DNA from: Novosphingobium sp. BW1
GTDB taxonomy: Bacteria; Pseudomonadota; Alphaproteobacteria; Sphingomonadales; Sphingomonadaceae
DNA length: 64,000 bases
Reading direction: 5' to 3'
Assembly: GCF_008107685.1 (NCBI RefSeq)
Contig: NZ_VIRF01000058.1
Coordinates: forward strand, 310,001-374,000
The stretch's first letter is position 1; the number at the start of each line of letters is the position of its first letter. The position numbers and the translations under genes were made by a program. Shown here piece by piece: positions 33,503-41,747 of the stretch. The notes beneath the pieces were generated by a model that was not told the DNA's origin, did no database searches, and worked only from the letters and a program-made list of their open reading frames with translations.

Positions 33503-34219
33503 TCACCAAGCTACGTCTTCCCCAAGCAGGTTGAGGAAGCGTCCGGTGTCCACAGGGCCCAGGCCCGCGATCACGTCCAGCTGCTTGGCGACGCTCTCGT
33601 CCACGCACCATGTCGCGGCCGGGCCGCCCAAATCGGTGCGCGTCCAGCCTGGCGCCATGGAGACAATCGCAATGCCCTCCCCGACCAGATCGATCGACAA
33701 TCCCTTCATCACCATGTTGAGCGCGGCCTTGCTCGAACGATAGGCGTGGCTCTGGCCCATGGTATTGGCAGAGATCGAGCCAAGCTCCGATCCCATCATC
33801 ACCACTAGCGGCTGAGCGCTGCCACGCAGGTTCGCGCGCAAGGCTACGGTCAGCCGGAAGGGCGCGATGGTGTTCACCCGCAGGATCTCTTCCCAGAGCG
33901 CGTAGTCCATGCCCTCGGACGACTGGCGCGGCGCATCGCTGGTCCAGCTGCCCCCATAGAGCCCGGCGTTGTTGACGAGGACATCGACGGCCTCATCCCC
34001 CAGGCGCTGGACGAATGCCACGAGCGAAACCGCGTCCGCGACGTCAAGGGTTTCGAGGCGCACACGCCCCGGATACTTGGACGCGAGCGCCGAGAGTTGC
34101 TGGGCCGCTTCCCGATCGCGGAAGGTCGCTATGACCCGCTGGCCAGCTGCCGCCAGTTGCCGGACATATTCCAGGCCAATGCCGCGATTGGCGCCCGTGA
34201 CGAGCCAAGTTCGGGTCAT
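33503..34219 (-). CDS. short-chain dehydrogenase/reductase
   Basis: A 238-residue classical SDR. The start at 34219 has AAGGAG upstream and puts the cofactor motif TGANRGIG at residues 8-15. NNAG follows near 86, the catalytic Ser is in MMGSELGS and Tyr/Lys in YRSSKAA near residue 150. It probably oxidises a secondary alcohol or reduces a ketone with NAD(P)(H). The GANRGIG fingerprint resembles the C-factor/CsgA-like branch. It follows the esterase at 34242 with 22 bases between them, so both are one operon. Confidence 0.88.
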   Translation of the reverse strand: MTRTWLVTGANRGIGLEYVRQLAAAGQRVIATFRDREAAQQLSALASKYPGRVRLETLDVADAVSLVAFVQRLGDEAVDVLVNNAGLYGGSWTSDAPRQSSEGMDYALWEEILRVNTIAPFRLTVALRANLRGSAQPLVVMMGSELGSISANTMGQSHAYRSSKAALNMVMKGLSIDLVGEGIAIVSMAPGWTRTDLGGPAATWCVDESVAKQLDVIAGLGPVDTGRFLNLLGEDVAW

Positions 34220-34241
34220 ACGAATATCTCCTTGGGTGCCA

Positions 34242-35264
34242 TCAATCGGCCATGGTGAAGCCCTCAGCCTCAATCCACCAGGCGAATTCCTCGATCCAGT
34301 GGTCCTGAGTGCCTCCGGCCTTCTTCATACCGAAGCCGTGTCCGCCGCGTTCGTAGCGGTGCGTCTCCGGGCTGTAGCCCGCGTCCTCGAGCGCGGCCTG
34401 CCAGGCGTCGAAGCCCTGCCCCACCGCGACATCGTCCTGCGCGACCGCCATGAATACCGGCGCGAGCCGTCCCGGCGCAGGCGTTGGTGCCGGGCGCAGC
34501 CACGGCTCCTCGGGCGTGCCTTCGGGCCAGGGCAGGTTCGCCGGTGGAAGCTCGGGCAGGCTTTCCCCGAAAGGAAATCCGTAGATGAGCCCGGTAAAAT
34601 CGGGCCGCGAGCCCTCTTCGACCAGTGCCATCTTGCCCGCAACGTGCCCGCCCGCCGAAAAGCCGACCGCCCCGATGCGGTCAGGCGCGATCCCGTAGTC
34701 CTGGGCGCGCGCACGAATGAGGCGCAGAGCCTCCAGCCCATCCGTTACACCCGGCTCGCCGCCGACACCGGGGCGCATGGTCGTGTTGACGCGCGTGCGC
34801 ATCGCCTCGTTGGTCTCACCCGGAGGGGTCTGGATCAACCGGTACTTGAGGACGAAGGCCGCAATACCATGGTCAGCCAGCCACTGCGCCACGCGCGAGC
34901 CCTCGTGGTGAATGGCCAGAAGACGGAAACCGCCGCCCGGTGCGACGATCACCGCCGCGCCCGTGGCCTTGGCCGGATCGGGCAGGAACGCCTGATAACT
35001 GGGTACCGTGACGTTCCAGAGGCTCTCACCGTCGTCGCGCGCTTCCTCGGTGACGGGCTGGTCGATAAGCCCGGGCCAATTCTGGTCCACCGGCGCGCCG
35101 TGCGGCCAGATCGCTTCAGGAGGCAGCACGCGCACGCCGTCTGCCTGCACGCCCGGCGTGGACGCCTCCAAGCCCGTGGGCGTCACCATGTCCGCGGCGT
35201 ACAGCCGCGTGGCCAAGGTCAGGGCAACCAGGGCCACGCCCATGAATACAGTCGATTTCATCAT
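34242..35264 (-). CDS. exported esterase of the acetyl-xylan-esterase/BD-FAE type
   Basis: A 340-residue alpha/beta hydrolase with a Sec signal peptide (residues 4-22, LYAAD). VIVAPGGGFRLLAIHHEG is the HGGG-like oxyanion region followed by a conserved HHEG, the nucleophile Ser is in VGFSAGGHVA, and the Asp/His pair is in AQDDVAVG and ERGGHGFGM. Relatives deacetylate sugars or cleave small esters. GGGGAA precedes the first of two adjacent ATG codons. Divergent from the serine hydrolase at 35480; the gap holds sites I and J. Confidence 0.82.
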   Translation of the reverse strand: MMKSTVFMGVALVALTLATRLYAADMVTPTGLEASTPGVQADGVRVLPPEAIWPHGAPVDQNWPGLIDQPVTEEARDDGESLWNVTVPSYQAFLPDPAKATGAAVIVAPGGGFRLLAIHHEGSRVAQWLADHGIAAFVLKYRLIQTPPGETNEAMRTRVNTTMRPGVGGEPGVTDGLEALRLIRARAQDYGIAPDRIGAVGFSAGGHVAGKMALVEEGSRPDFTGLIYGFPFGESLPELPPANLPWPEGTPEEPWLRPAPTPAPGRLAPVFMAVAQDDVAVGQGFDAWQAALEDAGYSPETHRYERGGHGFGMKKAGGTQDHWIEEFAWWIEAEGFTMAD

Positions 35265-35308
35265 CCCGGCATTTCCCCTGCTTGTCCATCAATCCGCACG
35301 ACCGCGTG

Positions 35309-35321
35309 TCCGGCGGCCGAC
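35309..35321. promoter_or_regulatory. candidate operator, site I (TCCG-N5-CGAC)
   Basis: TCCGgcggcCGAC, two mismatches, 45 bases upstream of the esterase start. Weak on its own; listed because it sits in a divergent promoter gap with site J. Confidence 0.25.
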
Positions 35322-35389
35322 AATCCGACCCCTCACGTCGCAGGATCGGCACCAAGCCCCCTTACCCGCGAGCTTTTTCTGTTCCGTTG

Positions 35390-35402
35390 TCCGACTGGTG
35401 GA
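35390..35402. promoter_or_regulatory. candidate operator, site J (TCCG-N5-TGGA)
   Basis: TCCGactggTGGA, one mismatch, flanked by TG and CA so that TGTCC and GGACA form the arms; about 78 bases upstream of the serine hydrolase. Confidence 0.4.
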
Positions 35403-35479
35403 CAGCACCTCAAAGGCCGGACGGAGCCTGCGGACGATCATGCCACCTTCGCGGCACACATTGAGGGAGGTGCAGAAGG

Positions 35480-36724
35480 GTGGGTCTCAGGCACAAGCGC
35501 ATGCATGTAAGAACGACAGCCGCCGCGCTGCTGTGCGCGAGCCTTGCCGCCCCGACCCAGGGTGCCAACGCGGCTCCCACGAAGCCCTTCGAAGATCCCG
35601 TCTACCGCAAACGGCTTGAAGTCTACGTCACCGACTACAGCAAGTTCGTCTATACCCCGATGGCACAGGTCGTTGGTGCGCCGGACTGGACACCCCTACC
35701 CTCCGCGCCGGAGACGGTCATCAACCAGACCGCTCTGGAAAATGCTACCGCCTATGTCCAGCGTATGAACAGCACCGCGCTGATCGTATGGCACAAGGGC
35801 AAAGTTGCACTCGAGTGGTACGGCGAAGACGTGACGCGCACTACGCCGCTTGTCTCGAAGTCGCTCTCTAAGCCGCTGTCCGCAATTGCCGTGGGCCGCG
35901 CGATCGCGCTCGGCAAGATCACCTCGCTCGATCAGCCAATCGCCGAGTTCATCCCTGAGCTTGCAGGCACGCAGAAGGGGCGGATCAAGGTGCGCCACCT
36001 TCTCGACATGCGCTCGGGGATGCAGCACCAGAGCTTCTCGCCGGCCCCCGAGAGCCCACTCAACCTCGGCTTCCTTTCGCCCGAGCACACCCGGCACATC
36101 ATCGCGAGCTATCCGATGATCGCCGAACCGGGCACGCTCTACTCGTACGCTAACGCCCCCGCAGACCTCGTGGGCGAAGTCATCACACGGGCCACGGGCC
36201 TGGACTACGCGGAATTCGTCGACATCGAAGTCCTCCGCCCCATTGGTGCAATGGGTGGTGCGTTCTGGCTCAATCGGCCCGGCGGCGAGGCCCACTCCGG
36301 TTGCTGCATGATGCTCCCCGCCGAGACCTTCTTGCGGCTTGGCGTGCTGCTCCTTCACGACGGGACATGGGAAGGGCGCAGGCTACTCCCCCAAGGCTAC
36401 GTGGCGCAGATGCGCACGGGCACCACGCAGAACCCACACTTCGGCCTCGGCGTGTGGATCGGCGCTCCCTATGTCAAGCGTCGCCCTTTCGGCGCGCCCG
36501 ACCAGCCCGGCCCGCGCGTTCTGCATTCCGAACCCTATCTCGATCCCGACCTGTTCCTGTTCGACGGCAACGCCTCCCAGATCGTCGACATCGCGCCGGG
36601 GCACGATCTTGTCGTGCTGCGCATGGGGGGCAACCCGCCGCGTCCCACGCAGGAGAACCCCGAGGAATGGGACAACAGCTATCTGGTGAACACGCTCATC
36701 CGGGGAATGAAATCCCGCGAATGA
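35480..36724 (+). CDS. exported serine hydrolase, class C beta-lactamase fold
   Basis: A 414-residue protein. The GTG at 35480 is chosen because GGGAGG lies about nine bases upstream; an ATG at 35501 is the alternative, and both give a signal peptide ending near ANA. The SxxK motif is in SKSLSKPL (about residue 128-135) and the YxN motif in YSYANAP. The architecture resembles EstB and 6-aminohexanoate-dimer hydrolase rather than true beta-lactamases, so ester or amide hydrolysis in the periplasm is likely. The gene converges on DUF1838 copy 2 with 11 bases between stops. Confidence 0.85.
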   Translation: MGLRHKRMHVRTTAAALLCASLAAPTQGANAAPTKPFEDPVYRKRLEVYVTDYSKFVYTPMAQVVGAPDWTPLPSAPETVINQTALENATAYVQRMNSTALIVWHKGKVALEWYGEDVTRTTPLVSKSLSKPLSAIAVGRAIALGKITSLDQPIAEFIPELAGTQKGRIKVRHLLDMRSGMQHQSFSPAPESPLNLGFLSPEHTRHIIASYPMIAEPGTLYSYANAPADLVGEVITRATGLDYAEFVDIEVLRPIGAMGGAFWLNRPGGEAHSGCCMMLPAETFLRLGVLLLHDGTWEGRRLLPQGYVAQMRTGTTQNPHFGLGVWIGAPYVKRRPFGAPDQPGPRVLHSEPYLDPDLFLFDGNASQIVDIAPGHDLVVLRMGGNPPRPTQENPEEWDNSYLVNTLIRGMKSRE

Positions 36725-36735
36725 GCGCGGAGTAA

Positions 36736-37602
36736 TCAGGCACTCCAGAGCGGCGCAAGCAGCTCGGTTGGATCCTCCAGCACCTCGGGACGGCGCGCGC
36801 GCGTTGCCGCGATCCAGGCGGGCGGCATCTGCGCCCAATCCGCGTTGTGCGCGCCCACCCCCGTCGCGGTGAGGTGCCCTGGCCTGTCCCCCATGTTCAT
36901 CCAGGGCCGCCACGAACAGACATTGGTGAACGACACCGAGACCGGCACGCGCGTGGCACCTGGGGCCTCCATCGCCGCGCAGCTTGCATGGTAAGTGTTG
37001 CTTTCGGAATAGCGGAACGGCTTTGCAACGCCCGGCACCTGCATCGCGGTCCGCGTGCGCTCGGTCACCCACAGGTCATCGCCGCGCAGGTCAAAGGGCA
37101 GCACTTCGTGCTCCATCGTCAGCCCGGGGATATCCTTCTCAAGCTGCAGTTCCAGCTCGGGACCGAAGCGCACCTTGGAAGGCGCATATCCCCCCTGCGG
37201 CACCTGCACATCCTCGCCGGTATAGGGGTTGCGATAGGTATCGAGAGCGGCCCCGGTGACCGGATCGGCGAACCAGGCAATCTCGGCGTTGACCGCCTCG
37301 AAGCGACCGTCGGAAAGCTGGCGCGAGCGCGAAAAGACTGCAGAGACAACCGCGAATAGCGGGTCCATCCGATCCTCGACAACGCCGTAGTAGCGCGCCG
37401 AAACCCAACTCATGGTGAGCCTTTCGTCCAGCGCACCGCGTAGCATCATGAAGGTCCGCAAACGCCCCTCTGCGGTCCCGATGTCCAGCGGCACACCACC
37501 ATCCCCCTGCCGCGCCAGCGCTGTGTCTGTCGCCACACATGCCAGCGCCCCCAGTGCTGCAAACCCCGCACCCAGCGCGCCGCGTCGATCCCATCCCGAC
37601 AT
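36736..37602 (-). CDS. Tat-exported DUF1838 family protein (copy 2)
   Basis: A 288-residue homologue of the protein at 2745-3800. The start at 37602 follows GGGAAGGGG and gives a twin-arginine signal (WDRRGALGAG). Shared features are TGAALDTYRNPYTGE, a Ser/Tyr-containing SESNTYHAS block and CSWRPWMNMGDRPGH. It is about 60 residues shorter, mainly at the C-terminus. Function unknown; both copies mark the two ends of the island. Site K lies about 80 bases upstream. Confidence 0.72.
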   Translation of the reverse strand: MSGWDRRGALGAGFAALGALACVATDTALARQGDGGVPLDIGTAEGRLRTFMMLRGALDERLTMSWVSARYYGVVEDRMDPLFAVVSAVFSRSRQLSDGRFEAVNAEIAWFADPVTGAALDTYRNPYTGEDVQVPQGGYAPSKVRFGPELELQLEKDIPGLTMEHEVLPFDLRGDDLWVTERTRTAMQVPGVAKPFRYSESNTYHASCAAMEAPGATRVPVSVSFTNVCSWRPWMNMGDRPGHLTATGVGAHNADWAQMPPAWIAATRARRPEVLEDPTELLAPLWSA

Positions 37603-37681
37603 ACCGTATTTCCCCTTCCCGTTTTCCTGGAGGAAACATCCGGCGAGCCTGGCTTGGGCACCATGTGCCACGCGTTGGATA

Positions 37682-37694
37682 TTCGCGTGGCGGA
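37682..37694. promoter_or_regulatory. candidate operator, site K (TTCG-N5-CGGA)
   Basis: TTCGcgtggCGGA, one mismatch, in the divergent gap between DUF1838 copy 2 and the acyl-CoA dehydrogenase; flanked on the right by CAG so that CGGACAG resembles site G. Confidence 0.4.
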
Positions 37695-37821
37695 CAGTCC
37701 TTCATCCCTCGACACCTATTCGAACTGCTCGCCAACTTGATTGTAACAACTGTTTGGTACATAGGATCGCGTAACAGAAGGGTCAGACCCTCGAACCCGG
37801 TTTGGAAAGGATGTTTGCGCG

Positions 37822-39570
37822 ATGACCAGCTTCACGCCGCCCGTGGAGGATATGCGCTTCCTGCTCACGCAGGTGCTCGATTTCGATGGCCAGATCGCCA
37901 CCCTGCCCGGCTGCGAGGATGTCTCGGCCGAATTCGCGGGCGAAGTCCTGACCGAAGCCGCTCGTTTTGCCGCGGAGAAACTCGCCCCGCTCAACCTGCC
38001 CGGCGACGAACAGGGCGCCGCGCTTAAAGACGGCAAGGTCACCACACCCGAAGGCTTTCCCGAAGCTTACCGCAACTTCGTGGAGGCTGGCTGGGTTGGC
38101 CTCTCCGGCAATCCCGACTTCGGCGGTCAGGGCCTCCCGCGCACGCTCCAGATCCTCCTCGACGAGATGGTGAGCGGCGCGAACGTCTCTTTCGGCCTGT
38201 TCCCCGGCCTTACCAGCGGGGCCGCCGAAGCGCTCGAACACCATGGGAGCGAGGGACTCAAGGCCCGGTGGCTCCCCGGCCTTATCACCGGTGAGACCTG
38301 TGGCGCGATGGCGCTGACCGAAGCCAATGCAGGCACCGACCTTGGCCTCCTGCGCGCCCGCGCCGATCCGGTCGGCGATGGCAGCTACAAAGTCACCGGC
38401 ACCAAGATCTTCATCTCCTCGGGCGATCAGGACTTCGGAAACAACATCGTACATCTCGTCTTGGCACGCCTTCCCGAAGCTCCGGCTGGGGTGAAGGGCA
38501 TCTCGATGTTCCTCGTGCCCAAGTTCCTGCCCGCCGAGAGTGGTGGGCTCGGCGACCGCAATACGATGTCTGTCGGCGCACTCGAACGCAAGATGGGCAT
38601 TCACGCGCAGCCGACCTGCGTGATGAATTACGATGAGGCCATCGGCTGGCTGGTGGGTGAGCCTGGACGCGGGCTCAACGCCATGTTCACAATGATGAAC
38701 AACGAGCGCCTCTTCGTTGGCATCCAGGGTCTGGGCATTGCCGAGGCCGCGCACCAGAAGGCCGCGACCTACGCGCGCGAACGCCTGCAGGGCCGCTCCT
38801 CGGACAACACCCGCGCGCCGGTGGCGATCATCGAACACGCCGACGTGCGCAAAATGCTGTTGGAGGGGCGCGCTTTCCTTGACGCAGGGCGCGCGCTGGC
38901 GGTGTGGACCGCGATGCAGATGGACATCGCCGCGCGCCACCCCGATCCCGAGGTACGTGGCCAGGCCAACGGCATGGTTCTCCTGATGACCCCCGTCATC
39001 AAGGCCGCCTTCACCGACATGGGCTTCGAGACGACGGTCAAGGCCCAGCAGGTCTTTGGTGGGCACGGCTACATCCACGAATGGGGGATGGAGCAGTTCG
39101 TGCGCGATGCGCGCATCACCCAGATCTACGAAGGCACCAATGGCGTGCAGGCGATGGACCTGGTCGGCCGCAAGCTCCCGATGGAGAACGGCAATCTCAT
39201 GGCGCGCTTCCTCACCCTGGTAGAGAGCGATCTTGCCGCAGCGGAGGGATCGCCATTCGCTGCGCAGCTTGCCGAGGCGCTTGTCGCGCTGCGCCGGATC
39301 GCACAGAGCCTGGTCGCGCAGAAGGGCGATGTCGAGGCGCTGGGCGCCGCAGCCACTGATACCTTGCGGCTTGTCGCGCTGGTTTCGCTGGGCTGGATGT
39401 GGGTGCGCATGGTCACGGCCTGCAACGGCGAGCACAGCGCCCTCGCGCAGAAGAAGCGTGCAGTCGCTGGCTATTTCTTCGCCCGGATGCTCCCCCAGGT
39501 CCACGCGCTTGCCGCACAGATCGAGGCGGGCCCCGAAACCATCATGACCATGGACGCCAAGCTGTTCTGA
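37822..39570 (+). CDS. acyl-CoA dehydrogenase, DmdC/long-chain type
   Basis: A 582-residue acyl-CoA dehydrogenase of the larger, roughly 590-residue type that includes DmdC and related alphaproteobacterial enzymes. CGAMALTEANAGTDLG (about 153-168) is the flavin/substrate signature, IFISSGDQDF the next strand, and the C-terminal flavin domain contains QVFGGHGYIHEWGMEQFVRDARITQIYEGTNG in two parts, with the usual catalytic Glu region. A conserved C-terminal helical extension follows. It introduces a 2,3-double bond into an acyl-CoA with FAD. It marks the transition to core genes; whether the divergent site K makes it part of the island regulon is unclear. Confidence 0.92.
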   Translation: MTSFTPPVEDMRFLLTQVLDFDGQIATLPGCEDVSAEFAGEVLTEAARFAAEKLAPLNLPGDEQGAALKDGKVTTPEGFPEAYRNFVEAGWVGLSGNPDFGGQGLPRTLQILLDEMVSGANVSFGLFPGLTSGAAEALEHHGSEGLKARWLPGLITGETCGAMALTEANAGTDLGLLRARADPVGDGSYKVTGTKIFISSGDQDFGNNIVHLVLARLPEAPAGVKGISMFLVPKFLPAESGGLGDRNTMSVGALERKMGIHAQPTCVMNYDEAIGWLVGEPGRGLNAMFTMMNNERLFVGIQGLGIAEAAHQKAATYARERLQGRSSDNTRAPVAIIEHADVRKMLLEGRAFLDAGRALAVWTAMQMDIAARHPDPEVRGQANGMVLLMTPVIKAAFTDMGFETTVKAQQVFGGHGYIHEWGMEQFVRDARITQIYEGTNGVQAMDLVGRKLPMENGNLMARFLTLVESDLAAAEGSPFAAQLAEALVALRRIAQSLVAQKGDVEALGAAATDTLRLVALVSLGWMWVRMVTACNGEHSALAQKKRAVAGYFFARMLPQVHALAAQIEAGPETIMTMDAKLF

Positions 39571-39578
39571 GCGCTAGA

Positions 39579-39604
39579 GGGAGGCGCACCGTTGCCTCCC
39601 CTTT
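39579..39604 (+). terminator. possible terminator after the acyl-CoA dehydrogenase
   Basis: GGGAGGC / GCCTCCC stem followed by a weak CTTTCC tract nine bases after the stop codon. Confidence 0.4.
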
Positions 39605-39625
39605 CCCATCTGCGCAAGGACAGCC

Positions 39626-40417
39626 ATGACCACCGCTTCCCGTCACGACCAGATCGACCGCCTGCTCTCCATTATGGCCACGCTGCGCGATCCGGTGAAC
39701 GGGTGCGAGTGGGACCGGGCGCAGGACTTTGCCTCGATTGCGCCCTATACCATCGAGGAGGCCTACGAGGTCGCCGACGCTATTGAGCGCGCGGATCTTC
39801 CTGCCCTTCGCGAGGAACTGGGCGACTTGCTTCTCCAGGTGGTCTTCCACGCGCGCATGGCCGAAGAGCAGGACGCCTTCGCCTTTGCCGATGTCGCCGC
39901 TGCGATCGCGGACAAGCTGGAAACGCGCCACCCGCACATCTTCGGTGAGGGCGACGAGGAAACCGGCCAGACCGAGCGCTGGGAGAAGCTGAAGGCACAA
40001 GAACGTGCGGCCAAGGGGGAAACGAGCGCGGTCGATGGCGTTGCGGTTGCCCTCCCCGCGCTCATGCGCGCCGAAAAATTGCAGAAGCGCGCCGCGCGTG
40101 TCGGCTTCGACTGGCCCGATCCGAGCGGCGCGCAAGACAAGGTGCGCGAGGAACTTGTCGAACTCGCCGAGGCTTCGGATGCGGAAAAGCTGGAGGAAGC
40201 CGGCGACCTGCTGTTTGCCGCCGTCAACCTGGTGCGGCTCAACGGGATCGCGCCCGAAGACGCGCTTCGCGCCGCGAACGCCAAGTTTGAACGGCGCTTC
40301 CGGGGCATGGAAACCCTCGCCAGCCAGCGAGACGAGGTTTTTGCCGACCTCGATCTCGACGCGCAGGAAGCGCTCTGGCAGGCGGTGAAAGCGTCAGAGC
40401 GTGCGAAAACGGCCTAG
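39626..40417 (+). CDS. mazG: nucleoside triphosphate pyrophosphohydrolase MazG
   Basis: A 263-residue protein with two MazG domains. The N-terminal one has CEWDRAQDFASIAPYTIEEAYEVADAI and ELGDLLLQVVFHARMA, carrying the Glu/Asp metal ligands (EExxE and ExxD). The C-terminal domain has DKVREELVELAEA and EEAGDLLFAAVNL. It hydrolyses NTPs/dNTPs to the monophosphate and PPi, cleansing damaged nucleotides and tempering stress responses. AAGGA precedes the start. Its 3' end overlaps the 3' end of hflX on the other strand by 24 bases. Confidence 0.95.
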   Translation: MTTASRHDQIDRLLSIMATLRDPVNGCEWDRAQDFASIAPYTIEEAYEVADAIERADLPALREELGDLLLQVVFHARMAEEQDAFAFADVAAAIADKLETRHPHIFGEGDEETGQTERWEKLKAQERAAKGETSAVDGVAVALPALMRAEKLQKRAARVGFDWPDPSGAQDKVREELVELAEASDAEKLEEAGDLLFAAVNLVRLNGIAPEDALRAANAKFERRFRGMETLASQRDEVFADLDLDAQEALWQAVKASERAKTA

Positions 40418-41740
40418 TTCACGCTCGGCTAGGCGCACTTCGATCCGGATGCGGGGGCCATTTTCGTCCTCGCCGTCCGCGACTTCGGAGAGCACTTCGC
40501 CCCGCGCATGCAAGAAGGCCAGCCGCTGACCGTCGGCCGCCGGAAGCACGAAGGTATAGACCTTCGCATCGGCGTTGAGGCCATGGCCGACAACGTCGAG
40601 CAAATGCTCACAGCCTTCACCCGTAGTCGCCGAGAGCGGGATGATCGTCTCGTCCGAACGGTAGTCGATAACCTCGCGCAGTTCCTCTGCCCGCTCGGGT
40701 GTGAGCAAGTCCCACTTGTTCCAGACCTCAATGATCGGAATCGTGGGTTCCTCACCCGGTTCTTCCTCATCGTCCTCGCGCGGGATCACGCCCAGATCCG
40801 AGAGAACCGATAGCACCTGGCGCTTCTGCGATTCGGTGTCGGGGTTGGCGATGTCGCGTACGTGCAGGATCACGTCGGCTGCCGTCACTTCCTCCAGCGT
40901 GGCGCGGAAAGCCGCGACGAGCTGGGTAGGAAGATCCGAGATGAAGCCCACGGTGTCCGACAGGATCGCTTTTTCGACGCCCGGCAGGCGCACCGCGCGC
41001 ATGGTCGGATCGAGCGTGGCGAACAGGAGGTCCTGCGCCACAACGTCCGCGCCCGTCAGGCGGTTGAATAGCGTCGACTTGCCCGCGTTGGTGTAGCCCA
41101 CCAGCGCGACGATCGGCCAGGGCGCCTTCTCGCGCCGGTCCCGGTGCAGCCCGCGCGTACGGCGTACCTGCTCCAGTTCGCGGCGCAGGCGTCCCATCCG
41201 ATCGCGGATCATCCGGCGGTCAGCCTCGATCTGGGTCTCGCCTGGGCCACCAAGGAAGCCGAAGCCACCACGCTGACGTTCCAGGTGGGTCCAGCTACGC
41301 ACCAGGCGCCCGGCCTGATAATCGAGGTGGGCCAGCTCGACCTGCAGGCGGCCTTCGGCGGTCGCTGCGCGCTCCCCGAAGATCTCTAGGATGAGGCCCG
41401 TGCGATCGATGACCTTGCGCTTAAGCTTCTCTTCAAGATTGCGCTGCTGGATGGCGGTGAGCGATCCGTCCACCACCACCAGTTCGGCCTCATGGAGGTT
41501 ACAGGCGACCGAGATATTCTCGATCTGACCTTCGCCGAACAACGTGCCCGCGCGAGGCTCGCGGATCGGGATAATCTGGCCATCGGCAATCACGAGGCCG
41601 ATCGCGAGTGCGAGCCCCTTGGCTTCTTCGAGGCGGGCTTCCGGGTCCAGATCGGCGCTGCCCCGGTTGCCGCGCATGTGCGGATATACGACGAGGGTAC
41701 GCGCACCGCGCGTAACCTGTCCTTTCAGTTCGTCGTCCAA
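40394..41740 (-). CDS. hflX: ribosome-associated GTPase HflX
   Basis: A 448-residue GTPase. The N-terminal HflX domain includes AGTLFGEGQIENI, and a Gly-rich linker (RQRGGFGFLGGPGETQIE) precedes the G domain. G1 is GYTNAGKST near residue 213, G3 is DTVGFI, and G4 is NKWD. HflX splits or rescues stalled ribosomes in heat stress. The gene follows hfq with only seven bases between them, the arrangement seen in many proteobacteria, and converges on mazG with a 24-base overlap. Confidence 0.96.
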   Translation of the reverse strand: MDDELKGQVTRGARTLVVYPHMRGNRGSADLDPEARLEEAKGLALAIGLVIADGQIIPIREPRAGTLFGEGQIENISVACNLHEAELVVVDGSLTAIQQRNLEEKLKRKVIDRTGLILEIFGERAATAEGRLQVELAHLDYQAGRLVRSWTHLERQRGGFGFLGGPGETQIEADRRMIRDRMGRLRRELEQVRRTRGLHRDRREKAPWPIVALVGYTNAGKSTLFNRLTGADVVAQDLLFATLDPTMRAVRLPGVEKAILSDTVGFISDLPTQLVAAFRATLEEVTAADVILHVRDIANPDTESQKRQVLSVLSDLGVIPREDDEEEPGEEPTIPIIEVWNKWDLLTPERAEELREVIDYRSDETIIPLSATTGEGCEHLLDVVGHGLNADAKVYTFVLPAADGQRLAFLHARGEVLSEVADGEDENGPRIRIEVRLAERELGRFRTL

Positions 41741-41747
41741 GCTGGAA

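Noticed and set aside
35480..36724. A beta-lactamase resistance gene
   Set aside because: The SxxK/YxN pattern and layout match esterase or 6-aminohexanoate-dimer hydrolase relatives, and it sits in the catabolic island.
37783..39504. A 573-codon reverse open frame opposite the acyl-CoA dehydrogenase
   Set aside because: The forward frame is a full-length acyl-CoA dehydrogenase.
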